Origin: Yamagishiella unicocca
Lineage: Eukaryota > Chlorophyta > Chlorophyceae > Chlamydomonadales > Volvocaceae
NCBI GenBank assembly: GCA_003116995.1
Contig: BDSL01000016.1
Span: forward strand, 62,001-126,000
DNA: 64,000 nt
Reading direction: 5' to 3'
Below, piece after piece: positions 11,769 to 23,200 of this stretch. Position numbers and translations under genes: made by a program. The number at the start of each line of letters is the position of its first letter. The stretch's first letter is position 1. The notes beneath the pieces were generated by a model. It was not told the DNA's origin. It was given only the letters and a program-made list of their open reading frames with translations, and did not search any database.

Positions 11769-11769
11769 G

Positions 11770-12716
11770 TCAATGCACACTACAACCACGACCCTCCTCG
11801 GGAACTCTCATATGCGGACGGCAGCAGCAGCCCTTTGTGGGTGCGGTGTGCCGGCTGGAGAGTCTCCAGGGGCGGGTACCCCCCGCTTACACCACTTTTG
11901 GTTCTGCCCGGTGGCTCAAGCAGTGATTGCCCAACTCGAGACTCAGCTCGGTGCAGGGGTGACACGGGCGCAAGTTTGGTTGGTGCAAGCACCTACCGGG
12001 GTACAGTCCTGCGTTTGGGATGTAGTAGTCCTGGCGGCTATTACTGCCATGGAGGTGGGGCGCCGGTTTATGGCCGCGGCCTTGAAAAGGGCGGGGGCTG
12101 GTGGTCCCCCTCATACTCCGGGTAGTGGTCTTCTGGATCGTGCCGTTCGCCGTGGGGTGGTGGAGTTTTGGGCCCTTTTGAGGGGCTTTGCTGCGCTGGG
12201 GCTTCCCCAGAAAGGCTGGGATGCAGTGGGGCCTCGGCATCCCTTCTTGCGGGTTGTCGCCAATCGCCTTGTGTGCGGGGGACCGGCTGAGGTACTGGTG
12301 GATTCCTGATCGGCTCGGGTTGTCTTGGGGAGCGGGGTTTCCCGTGCTTCATACTTTCTGGCTATATAGGCGTGTTGAGCCCTGCTAGGGGTCCGTGCCT
12401 TATGGGATGAGAGGTGGCGGGTTCCGATGTTTGCATCGTTGCGGCGCTTCACTGCTTCGTCGGGTTGTTGTTGTAACGGTTAGGGCTGTTAGGTTGGTTG
12501 GTGGCCAGTTCCTGGTAGGGGAGCCTCTAGTGCAAATTCCCCCTGGGGTGCTGGCTGCTGCTCTGTATGCCTACGGCCTGTCAATTTGGTGTTCTGGTGG
12601 TTTGCCTTTGTTTCGGTGCATGTCGGTATTTGTTTCCTCCGTCTTGTTCAGTGTCAGGCGATGCGCCCGATGGTTCTACCTCTTGGTCTGGAACCCACTG
12701 TAACTGTTACAACAAC
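11770..12716 (+). mobile_element. LINE 3' end: ORF2 C-terminus plus full 3' UTR
   Basis: Codons up to the TGA at 12307-12309 encode a LINE ORF2 C-terminal region with a Cys/His knuckle (CGC at about residue 24 of the frame, then HHFWFCPVAQAV), typical of the zinc-binding domain after the reverse transcriptase. About 400 bp of 3' UTR follow, ending in the CCCACTGTAACTGTTACAAC tail. This is the best-preserved 3' end of the family in the window; nothing upstream of the zinc knuckle is retained. Confidence 0.7.
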
Positions 12717-14085
12717 CACTATGATACGGTATGATACGAGTGATACGGTGTCTTGCCATGGTTACAGGGACCCACTGGAAACTTTGTTTCCTTCCCTTTT
12801 CCGCATTGTTTTCGGCCACTTCCAAATCCCAAGGCCGATTAAACCGCAATCTGTATTGATGTAGCCCATTCGCGTTCTTATTTACCAATGACATACCCCG
12901 CCTACCCCTGGGCTCCCAGCAGGGACGACCGGCCGCAGATTCTGGCCATCAAGGTACTACTAGATAGGATGGACTCACTCCAGCCTCCGCCTCCCCTAGG
13001 ATGTTAACCGCAGCAGTCATACCAGGGCCTGTGGGGGTGCGCCACAAGTGCGTTTCCCCAAGCGGGCAGCACGCTCGATTGCGCTGCCGGGGCGCACCGT
13101 GATCGCTCGCAGGGCTCATCTATCGTTTCGACCTGGCCCGTCTAGCGGACGCAGGACGACGCAGGGCAGTGCCTTGTTGCGTCCCGACATATCCATGCAG
13201 CTGGCGTTGTAGGCGCCACCACAAACCAAGACACAAACAACTAAATCGATCGCTGCAGTGATCGATGCCCGGTTATATTACCCACCACAAACCTGGGTAG
13301 TATAACCGGGCCTACCGCCTCCATCGCAGAGCTGGACAGGACCCAATACGTACGATGGGGGCCACAAAGCCCTTGCCCTGTTACCCGTATTCTGGTCCGA
13401 TAGATCCACTCGTCGAACGCTCCCGAAGTGTACATCCGCCACCACCATTCCCACCTGTTCCCACCGCCCTGCCACCGCAGCCACTCTACGAAATCGTGTA
13501 GGCGTCATCCCGGGCGCTCTGAACGCCATTACGTGAATTCAACGAAGCCTGAGCGCTGCGAGGGCTTTGTTTCTGGTCATGTGGCACTCCGCTCATTGCC
13601 CAACGGCGCATATGTGCATTTAGCAATTGGTACCCGGCGGGCAAGCTGCCGTGACACACGTTCTTAACATATATACATGGAAAATGCTTAACTGCAAAAA
13701 GTCAGCCAACCAGGCCGCTCCCATTGTGACAGCCACTACATACTATGCTATGGGCCGCATATACAACCAAGCCGCTCAAGGCATCTAGGAACATTTGCCA
13801 ATGCCAAGGAGTAAAATTTTGTTTCAGTCAACACGGCACAACGATGCTGCTGGGCCGCAGGGGTTCCCTGACAAGCGATCGAACTCCAGTTTCGTTGCCG
13901 AAGAAGCACTTTTATTAATCTCAATGGAGTACAAGGTTACAACTTATACGGACACAGTGCCGACCCAACATAGCAGGAATCTCTGTTTTGGTTTGATCTG
14001 CGCGCAGCTACCAAACTTCCGTTGCTTCCCGTCGTTGTAGTTGTACTCGTTGGAATTCAAAAGTTGGCTTGCAATTTTGAAGCCG
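12717..14085. other. intergenic region, no gene seen
   Basis: I saw no supported gene. The stretch holds a strong hairpin at 13268-13310 and short frames without recognisable domains. One frame near 12890-13008 encodes about 38 residues ending in a Pro-rich tail and may be another retroelement scrap, but I cannot show it. Confidence 0.45.
13268..13310. repeat. inverted repeat / hairpin
   Basis: Arms of 17 bp (13268-13284, CCCGGTTATATTACCCA, and 13294-13310) are complementary at 16 of 17 positions around a 9-nt loop. Confidence 0.7.
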
Positions 14086-14576
14086 TCGTAAGTTCAGTTG
14101 CAGTGGACATCGATGCAGGTTCCCGCTCCCCCCAAACCAAGGCCAACCCCCTGTTGTACAGCCGGGGGCAACCGTCGTGTTGCGCGGACAGAAAAGACAT
14201 AAATAGCGCAGCTCAATGCGTGTAATTCGTGGCTAGGTGGCATAGGTTCGTGCTTCATTTACTCTGAGAAAGACACGTCTTAGCCCGGACGGTTACTTTA
14301 CTTATTTTAGATATCGCCCAAACGAACTAGTGACGTTCGCGAGAACTAGATATACATTCGGCACAGTTTCGCAACAATTTGTTCAAGCTAGCGAGGTGAG
14401 CATGGATTCGAATTTGCATTCTACCAGGGCTGACTGTAGCCTTCGCAGCCGTTGGATTCGGAAGCTTTACACTACCTACTTCGCGGCACTTACTTGCGCT
14501 CACCTTCAAATTCCAAAACGTCACGACCATTATCCTGACTTCCTTATTCTACTTACAGAGGCGACGTGAAGCCAAA
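14086..14576 (+). promoter_or_regulatory. 5' flank of pherophorin copy 3
   Basis: This is the homologue of 4196-4687. The blocks GTAAGTTCAG, CCCCCTGTTGTACAGCCGG and GCCGTTGGATTCGGAAGCTT occur in the same order and spacing before the ATG, while the intervening bases have diverged. That pattern suggests selection on regulatory sequence. Confidence 0.4.
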
Positions 14577-17500
14577 ATGGCCCGCGGACTGGCCCAGCTG
14601 CTGCTTTGGGCCACCGCAATTCCTCTCGCATTCGGTAAGCAATCATTTCACTCCGACATTTTCAATAAATTAGACAGCTTCCATCACCGTTGGGATGCAT
14701 GATCGAAGGCTATGATAATATCGAATACTACGGATGTGAACGTGTTCCCGCCTTTTTCCAGTCGCCTTACCTGCTGTATCCTTGTCCCTTGCAGTTGCCT
14801 CTATCGACGCCAACAATGATTTGGCTATGCGCTCAGCTTCTGTGTTTCCGTGGTGCAAGTGCACGACCTACGATTGCAATTGCAGCCCTTACAAGGTTTC
14901 TCTTCTTGACGTCGCGGTGAGAAATCGTCATCTTGGCGCGCCAAACCGGCTGTCCCACGATCGTTGCACTTGTCCACATCCCCTGCCAGTCCCAGTACAG
15001 GGACCTAGTTTCGCTGCCCCATCGAAATCAGAGAGGTCCACTTGATTGAATTTATATCCTTTTTTCCTTGACGCAGTTTCTGAATGCCTCCGTAACCAGG
15101 ACCTGCTTTACGGTCGACTATGTTGGCTGCGACACGTCGTTGCCCTGCTGCACTGGGTTACTGAACTCTGTTGACAAGTTGGTGTTTGAGACGACGCCAC
15201 AGTGTGGTGTAAAATCGAATATCATCAATGTTACCTTCAACGGCGCAATTCATGCGTCTTGGAACCCGTATTTCCATTCGTCCGGTGGGTTCTACCTAGG
15301 CCTTGTACCTGGTTTGATATGCACTTTGTGTTGCTAGGCTCGTCAGCCTTGGATCGTTGCGTGTTGCAGCCATCGACAGCGGGTACGAACTGAAGATCTA
15401 TAACCTGAAGAAGAATAACGCGACATTCTCCGGTGGAAGAGTTTGCATTGCCACTCGCAATGCGTGCCGTACCATGGCAGATTTTTGCAAGGGCTATGGT
15501 GCATCTGGCGAGTGCAAGTGAGTACCTATGGTCACCCAATGCTCCTGACTTGATGTAGTGTCTGTCGCGCCCAGCTAATAAAATATAACGTGTCAAACTG
15601 GCAGGTATTCATTCTCGGAATCTTCTGAAGGAAACTGGTGCCCGGTGTGCTCACCAAAGCTGCGGCAGCCTCCGTCGCCACTGCCTCCTTCGCCTCCCCC
15701 ACCCTCGCCCTCTCCGCCGATGCCTCCGCCTCCCTGCTCGGTGTGTGCATATGTGGAGATCAAGCCCCCCGCTGATCTGCATGGCAAACCACTGTACACG
15801 TTTGGTGCTGGTGGCGCATCCTGCAATGACACATTCCAATTCATCGTGAATGATATTCACTCCAACGCAATTGCGAATAATGTCAGCATCAGCGTGCCAT
15901 TTTCCTTGGCATCTTGCTCGTTGGTTTACGATAACACTTCGTCACCTCCCAGCTACCCGACCATCGAGGTCTGTGGCACGTTCTCGTCATCTAACGTAAG
16001 CATCAAGCTGACGGACTGGCTGACCAGCGATTCCACTGGCCTTCACTCCTGGGTCGGCTTCGTCACTGGCGGAGTTTGCCCTAACTCCCAAGGCGTCCTC
16101 TCTGGTTACACAATCTCGGGCAGCATGTATGATCCAGCAAGTAACAGTGCCTGCCTTTCGGGTTCCTTCACGCAAGAATGTAAGTCAGAGCCGGACCCCT
16201 CTCCTCCATCTCTTCCACTCACACCACCCTCGCCAGTTCCTCCGGCGCCGCCCTCTTCGCCACCACCCTCGCCTCCACCACCTCCCCCGCCACCACCGCC
16301 TCCGCCACCTCCCTATCCTCCACCGCCGCCCCCGCCTCCGCCGCCCCCACCACCTCCCTACCCCCCTCCGCCTCCACCGCCGCCTCCGCCGCCCCCACCA
16401 CCTTACCCACCACCACCACCTCCGCCTCCGTCTCCACCTCCGCCTCTTTTGCCTCCTTCACCAGCCCCACCGTCGCCTACTCCCCCGTCGCCTGTTCCTC
16501 CAGCGCAGCCACTACCACCGCCGCCTTCACCACTTCCTTCATCACCGCCTCCGCCGTCTCCAGAGCCTCCGTCACCCCCGCCTCCTTCTCCACTCCCCCC
16601 ATCGCCACCACCACCCTCTCCTGAGCCGTTTTCACCTCCACCCCCTTTGCCTAGCCCTCCCTCTCCTAAACCCCCTCGTTCCCCTCCACCACCTCGGCCT
16701 CCACGGTCTCCGCCTCCATCTCCCCCGCCCTCGCCACCCCCGCCTTCGCCACTGCCTCCCTCACCGCCCCCTCCGTCGCCTCTTCCACCGTCGCCTCCGC
16801 CTCCGTCGCCCCTTCCCTCCACACCGCCGCAGTTGCCGTCAGCGCCTCCTATTTATACCCCATTCCTTCCTCCAACAATGCCTACTACACCTGAATCTCC
16901 TTCAACACCACCGCCACCTTCGCCTCCCCCTGTACCGCCTCCGCCCTCGCCAACGCCGCCCGCACCTCCCCCTCCTTCACCTTTGCCTCCTAGTCCCCCA
17001 CCACCTTCACCCGTGCCTCCGTCACCACCCCCGCCGTCTCCACTCCCTCCATCGCCGCCTCCGCCCTCACCGGAGCCTCTGTCACCGCCTGCTCCTCCAC
17101 CGCCGCCACCACCGCCGCCACCGCCATCACCTCTCCTTCCTGTCTCACCGCTTCCTCATAGCCCTGCACCTCCAAGCCCCAAGCCGGCATCTCCGCTCCC
17201 AAGCCCGACGACTCCTAGCCCTCCACCCCCCTGTTCCGTCTGTGCCTATGTCTCCATTGCTCCCCCTCCCAGCCTTGGCGGAACGCCCCTTTTCACGTTC
17301 GGCAACGGTGGCCCGTCTTGCAGCCAGATTGCCGACTTCATTTTGGACGACATCACAGTGAATGCCGCAGCCCTGAACGCTACCATTATTACTCCATTCC
17401 AACTTACAATCTGCTCAACGGCATACGACAGCACTGTTAGTCCCCCAGTTGTCCCTTTCATTGAGATTTGTGGTTCATTCGCGTCCTACAAGGACGGTGC

Positions 17501-18701
17501 CGTAATGATGGACTGGCTCAATGTTAACGAGCTTACCGGCCTGCACGCATGGGTGAACGCGACTTCGGGCGGTGTTTGCCTGAACCCCCAGGGGCCTCTG
17601 AAGGGGTACACTATTGTCGCGTCGTTGTACGACCCAGCTGGTGAGAATGTTTGTCTGGCGGGCACTTTCGAACAGGCGTGCCAATCGCAGCCTGATCCTT
17701 CGCCGCCATCGCAGCCATCGTCTCCACCGCAGCCCATCGACCGTGCAAGGCCGCCACCGTCGCCTCGTCCACAGCCTCCCCCTCCTCAGCTGGTGGCCAC
17801 TCACTCATGCCTCCAAACGAACAACGTACCCTTTGCTGTCAGTCCCCTCTACAACTACACCACCGAGTACCTGGGCGCCCCAGCTGTTGCGATGTGTGTT
17901 CGGGTGACCACCAAATCATGCAGGCCGGGATACTGCTGCCCAATGGACTTTGCGAAGGTATGCCATTCACCTAAGAGCTGTTTTACAATTGTTTCATATT
18001 ACTTTGACAGTCACTGAATAATGAAACAAATTGCAGATTGAGGTTCCAGTTGCCGACTCGTGCCGAGGGGACCTCCGGCGCCTCATGGTCAACAACAGTT
18101 CAAGGGAGTACACATGGGGTAAGTGATTGAGATTTTGATGACGCTATACATTTTTATGTTTCTGATCCTAATGCCTCAATGGTATGCAGGTTTTCATACG
18201 GACATCCACACCAACGTTCCCGTCACCACAATCAAGTTCGTCGACTTGACGTGAGTTGTACGTACGTGTGATAAGGCTGCTGTATTCGGTTGGGTACTTT
18301 ACTGAATCCATTCCACTTGCCGCCTGCCCAGGAGCACTGACCCCAACGGATCTACCTTCTGCTGGGTGATCAAGGCCGGAGCCTGCAGCACCCCTTCCAA
18401 ATTTTGCTTCAACGGGTTTTGCCAGGCAAGTTGTTTTGTTATGACACCATTGATTACTGTCTTTGATCACATTCTTGCCTACGTCCTGTCGATTGGTGTT
18501 CTGGTGGTTTGCCTTTGTTCCGGTGCTCGTCGGTGTCTGTCTCCTCTGTCTTACCTTGTCCGGCGATGTGGCCGATGGTTCTACCTTTTGGAACCCTCAG
18601 TAACCGTTGCAACAACAAAAACCGCGCAGGTCAGCATCTTCTCCTACCCGTCAACAACGGCCTCATCAAAGAAGTGCTGTCCGGCCACGATTGTGTTTTG
18701 A
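14577..18701 (+). CDS. pherophorin with long hydroxyproline-rich rod (copy 3 of 3)
   Basis: Predicted secreted matrix glycoprotein of about 1065 residues with the same plan as copy 2: signal peptide ([14 protein letters not shown]), N-terminal pherophorin domain, CSVCAYV module, Pro/Ser rod, second CSVCAYV module, C-terminal pherophorin domain. Exons: 14577-14634, 14795-14916, 15077-15284, 15370-15517, 15605-17957, 18037-18118, 18190-18250, 18332-18425, 18630-18701. The protein differs from copy 2 at few places (one proline fewer in the last run, a few substitutions in exons 1, 4, 5 and 8). The body is nearly identical at DNA level, introns included, whereas exon 1, the first half of intron 1 and the 3' flank differ clearly. 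Intron 8 (18426-18629) has a GC donor and contains a LINE tail insertion. Confidence 0.88.
18485..18618 (+). mobile_element. LINE 3' tail inserted in the last intron of pherophorin copy 3
   Basis: The sequence runs from CTGTCGATTGGTGTTCTGG to CAGTAACCGTTGCAACAAC and matches the 3' UTR of the LINE nest at 9.4-12.7 kb, in the gene's orientation. It makes this intron 204 bp, against 66 bp in copy 2 and 93 bp in copy 1. The acceptor CCGCGCAG lies just after the tail. Confidence 0.75.
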
Positions 18702-20233
18702 AATTGAGAGACTCCGAGAGAGATCAGTGATCCGAGCGATTCTTTCTTAGTTGCCTTCAGGGGCCACCGACTAGCAGGATTGTGTTTTACGCTGTATATA
18801 CTTGTTATTGTTAATACTTGCGGTGTTGCTGTGCTTGTTATTGATATGCTTAAACATTATCCTTGTGATTACACTGCCTTAAAAGCTGTGTCTATGACAT
18901 ATGATGATGACTATTCGTTTGTGCCACATCGCTGGTCAACGCCTTATATATAACCTACATATGAGCTTGTTGGTACAATTGATCATGAACATAACCCTGA
19001 GCAGAGTTTTAAATTGTAACATGTTTCGGAATATCGAGTGTCTTGCCGAACCGAGGTATTAACACAATGTGCAACACGTGGGAAGTACAACGATCAGCGA
19101 CACCGTAAGGAGTACTAAACGTATAAAAGGGACCAAAATGAACCGTGGCCAGTCCCCTGGTGACGGGCAGGTAGACCCTGTCCATGATATTTTAGCTAAT
19201 CCGCCTCAATAATTTTGAACCAACATTATTTCTCCAACCCATGTTACGGATACATAAGCTCCGCAGGTTAGGACCAAAGCATCGAGGCGTCAGAAGTGAT
19301 CCTTTGCAGCCGCACATATTTCCGTTGCTGGGAGGGCGCAGTTAGTGCCCCAGTTGTTGTAAACGGGGTTGCCGAGGGGCCAAGCCAGCCAACAGCGTCG
19401 ACACGGTGGCGCAGTACATTGGAGTTGTGTTTTGAGGCCAAGCAGCGCAGCATCGTTGAGACCCAGCAGCGCACCATTGTTCAGGTAAATCTGTTATCAC
19501 AAGCCTATGTACTGAGGTCAAGAAAAAATTTCCTCCTTCATGCCTTCTCCTTCAAGCAATCTGCCCGTCACGATGTTAATGAGATAAAAGAAGTGTATGG
19601 AGTCTTTCTACTTTACTTCAATCGTTGACGGGGTTTTGTAATTTGGCGTTGCAGCTGTCGTGGCAGTGGCCCGTCGGGTCTGTCCTCCGAAAAGACGAAC
19701 TATCACAATCCTATGATGTTTACTATTAGCAACAGCAACCGAATTTGAACCCCACATTATGGTACTGAAGCACGCTGCGAATGCAAAACGTCCGGTTCGC
19801 GCCCAGTCTTGCGTGTCACCGGCAGCATCACATGCGAGAACATGGAGGGTAGCTCCTAAAGTTGATGATAAGTCAAAGTGAAAGGTTTCACTAGCGCGTA
19901 CGCAGCTTGCGTATAAATTTTGTCGGCAACAAACAGGGCTCCGTACCAAAGTTCGCATACTCACCGTGCTCCTTTCTAAACCTTACAGAATACACTTCTT
20001 ACGGTTATAATTGCTGGGACGCATACAACCTAACCAGACACGCAATAGTTCACCTCGGCTTGGTGTGACTTAACGAAGCTTTCGGTCGGCTGCCGTCTGG
20101 AGGCCAGCGTCCTTAGTCCTCTGAATTTGTAACCTGTTGCTGAATAGGCCAAAGAGGTTGTCGTCCTGGGTTTCTGCATAAGGATCAGCTTTCAGATGCA
20201 GCACGGAAGGAACGCGGAGGCCTAGCACCGTGA
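18702..20233. other. intergenic region, no gene seen
   Basis: The 3' flank of pherophorin copy 3 includes a TGTAA motif at 19015-19019 that could be its polyadenylation signal. The rest is the upstream region of the Kelch phosphatase gene. No conserved coding sequence was found on either strand. Confidence 0.5.
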
Positions 20234-23200
20234 ATGGTGGACATGGACAGCGATCTTAGGCCCAGCCCTGTCCCCAGGCCCCGCGTCTTCCCAGTTGTGG
20301 GGACTGCGCCCGGCCCACGATGCGGACATACTCTCACCGCCATTTCGGGGCCCGAGGGCGACCTCTCAAAGGCCAAGCTGGTACTATTCGGTGAGCATTG
20401 GTTTGATGTCGTAATCTGTTTGGACAGGTTCCGGGGTAAATAATTGGAACTCCGGACGTCCCGCGACGCTCCCGCCTCCAGGTGGTGCCACTGCCCTGGA
20501 GGGCTCCTCCGGCAAGAATGAAGGCGCGCAGTCGACTCCTGGTTCAGCGGCATCAGGTTTGTTGGAAAGCTCTTGCGGATTGTGAACTTGGTAGGCCTTG
20601 GCAATGGCACGCAAGCTTGAAAGGGCGCGCATATCTTTGCAGGCATTCGCTTGGCGGGCGCCACGAATGATGTGCATATTTTCGATGTGCGCACCGGCAA
20701 ATGGGAGAAGACGCAGCCAGCAGGAGAGCCTCCGTCGCCGCGAGCTGCTCATGCAGCAGCGGCAGTGGGAAATATGGTAGTCATTCAGGTGGGGCAGGCA
20801 GATTCCAAGAGAGCATCCCCGCCTGCTTAGGTTCTTATTCATCATTTTGGGGATAATTCTTAACTTCAGGGAGGCATTGGTCCTGCGGGCCTGGCTTCGG
20901 AAGACCTGCATGTGCTGGACTTCACAGACCCGGACAGGCCGCGTTGGCACAGGTTCGTTATTTACATGCTTCTTTGCCCTTTCGATCTCATCACACCTAC
21001 TATTGCATTAATGCCGAAACTTACCCTATTGCAGAGTGCTAGTGTCAGGACCGGGCCCCAGCGCGCGCTATGCGCATACACTCAGCCTGGTCGCAAACCG
21101 CTTCCTGGTGGCGATGGGCGGGAATGATGGAAAATCGACCCTAGGTGACGCATGGGCTCTTGACACATCCGAAAAGCCCTACGCATGGCGGAAAATAACG
21201 GACGCGGGAGAGATGCCGTCGCCCAGGTAATGCGGGTGCACGATGCTGTTGCCTGATAATCGTATGCAACAGTCCTTACCTCTTTTGTTGCGTGCGTAGG
21301 ATGTACGCCACAGCTGCGGCTCGCAGCGACGGCCTATTGCTCCTGTGTGGTGGCCGTGACGTGAGCGGCACACCATTGGGTGACGCTTACGGCTTTGCTC
21401 GGCACCGGGACGGACGATGGGAATGGCACTCAGCACCAGGCGCGATGCCGACGGGGCGGTACCAGCACGGGGCTGTATTTGTGGGGAACCGACTTCACAT
21501 CTCTGGCGGTGCTGTTGGTGGTGGTAGAATGGTAAGTTGGCAAAGAATCATCCGCGGTCTGGGGTCGTGAGTACGCTGACGTCGATTTATAACACAGTCA
21601 GGTATTCCTGAACATGTTGGCTAATTCATAAACCCCTGATGGGCCCCAAAGCACGAATTGCCGCAGCGGTTTATGGGTCGCTGGGTTGGAAGTGAGAGCG
21701 CTCCAAATAGTATCGTATACTGAGGTTGGACTGTGGGGGCCAGGGAGCATTGGTGGCAGCGGCCGTTGGTGTCGCGGGGGCACTTGCGGCAGTAGGAGGA
21801 CGTCGCCATCGCCATCTCGGCCTACCTGGCATGCCGCCACATTATGCATGGCTTCACCGTTGACGCTTCCAAACAGGTGGACGAGGGCACATCTACTGTG
21901 GTCCTCGACACGACGCATGGTTGCTGGGTGACTCCCAACGGCGGCGCCAGCGGCGAGGACTTCACGCGGCGTTGCCGCCACGCTGTTGCATCGGTTGGAC
22001 CGTTCGTATTCATCTACGGAGGTCTGAAGGTGAGGGCGGCGGCACACTACTGTCCCAATGCTGTTGCATTCTTAAGCTGCGTGTGCGACAGTCTTCCAGT
22101 TGGCTGCTACACGGCAAGTATCTTCCCTCAACTCAGACCATTAATTGTAGGTGTTTGCCTGCGCTGTAATAGTACATGTTTGACCCATCGAGTTTGGATC
22201 ATTACGTCCAGGCAACCACGAGCGTCGTGAATACATACGTGCCCGGACAGGGCCGCCCCGCGTAAGGCTCGGTATTTGGCCCGTGCCAGTCGGCATCTCG
22301 ACCAATGCAGGCATACTGAACCGTGCAGGAGTGTTTTATTGCAAAGGAGCGAATTGTGATCCACGCCTACTGCCGATATCACTGCGGCAGCTCCATTGCA
22401 TGGTTACGAAACCTCTGTCCTCCGGAGTACTCGCAGCGCTGCATGTTATGACAAGCCATGCAGACCGGGGACGCATTGGTGGCCCCAAAAGATATGTCAG
22501 GGAAATCTTTTATCCTGGTCCCGACATTTTGATGCGCCAAAACGTAAACAAAACGAAGAGCAGGCTACCCCCCAATTGCTGTACGGCGGGCATCAGTTGT
22601 GCACCAATGTGCAGTGCCGCAAGATACAATCCAGTGTCGCAAGGATCAGTACCTGATGAAGCGCCAGTACATGACACTTCGTCCTCTTCCTGACATTGCA
22701 GGGTTCCCAACTGCTGGATGACTTGCTGGTGGCGGACGATTCGAACGGCACGGAGTTGTCCATCTTCGACCCCCGCTCGTCCGCGTGGCAGCAGTACATG
22801 GAGTCGATGCACGGAAACGCCGCAGCGAGCCGCATGCTGGAGAAGGCCGCGGCGGAAGAAGCCGCTGCAGCGGCTGCGCTGAACGTGCGCCGCGTGTCTG
22901 CAATGGACGATCTGCGCTGTGTGGACGAGCAGTTGGACGGCGCTGGAGCCGGTGGCGCGGGCGGGTCACGCACCTCCGACTCGCCCTCGACCAACCGCTC
23001 CTCTAGCCCCGACGTTTCTCTTGGCAAGGACCACATCCCCGGTACGACGCCGTTTACCCCGGACGTTAAGCTGTGGCACCGCGCAGTTGTGGTGCACCAG
23101 GAAAACAGCCTGCGTGGCTTGGTGCGGCAGCTGTCGATCGACCAGTTGGACAATGAGGGGCGCCGCGTGTCGATCTACGAGAATGGCGGTCCGGCTGGGG

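Noticed and set aside
13278..13529. An 83-codon reverse-strand frame that loosely resembles an endonuclease start
   Set aside because: Similarity is too weak and it overlaps the hairpin; no catalytic motif.
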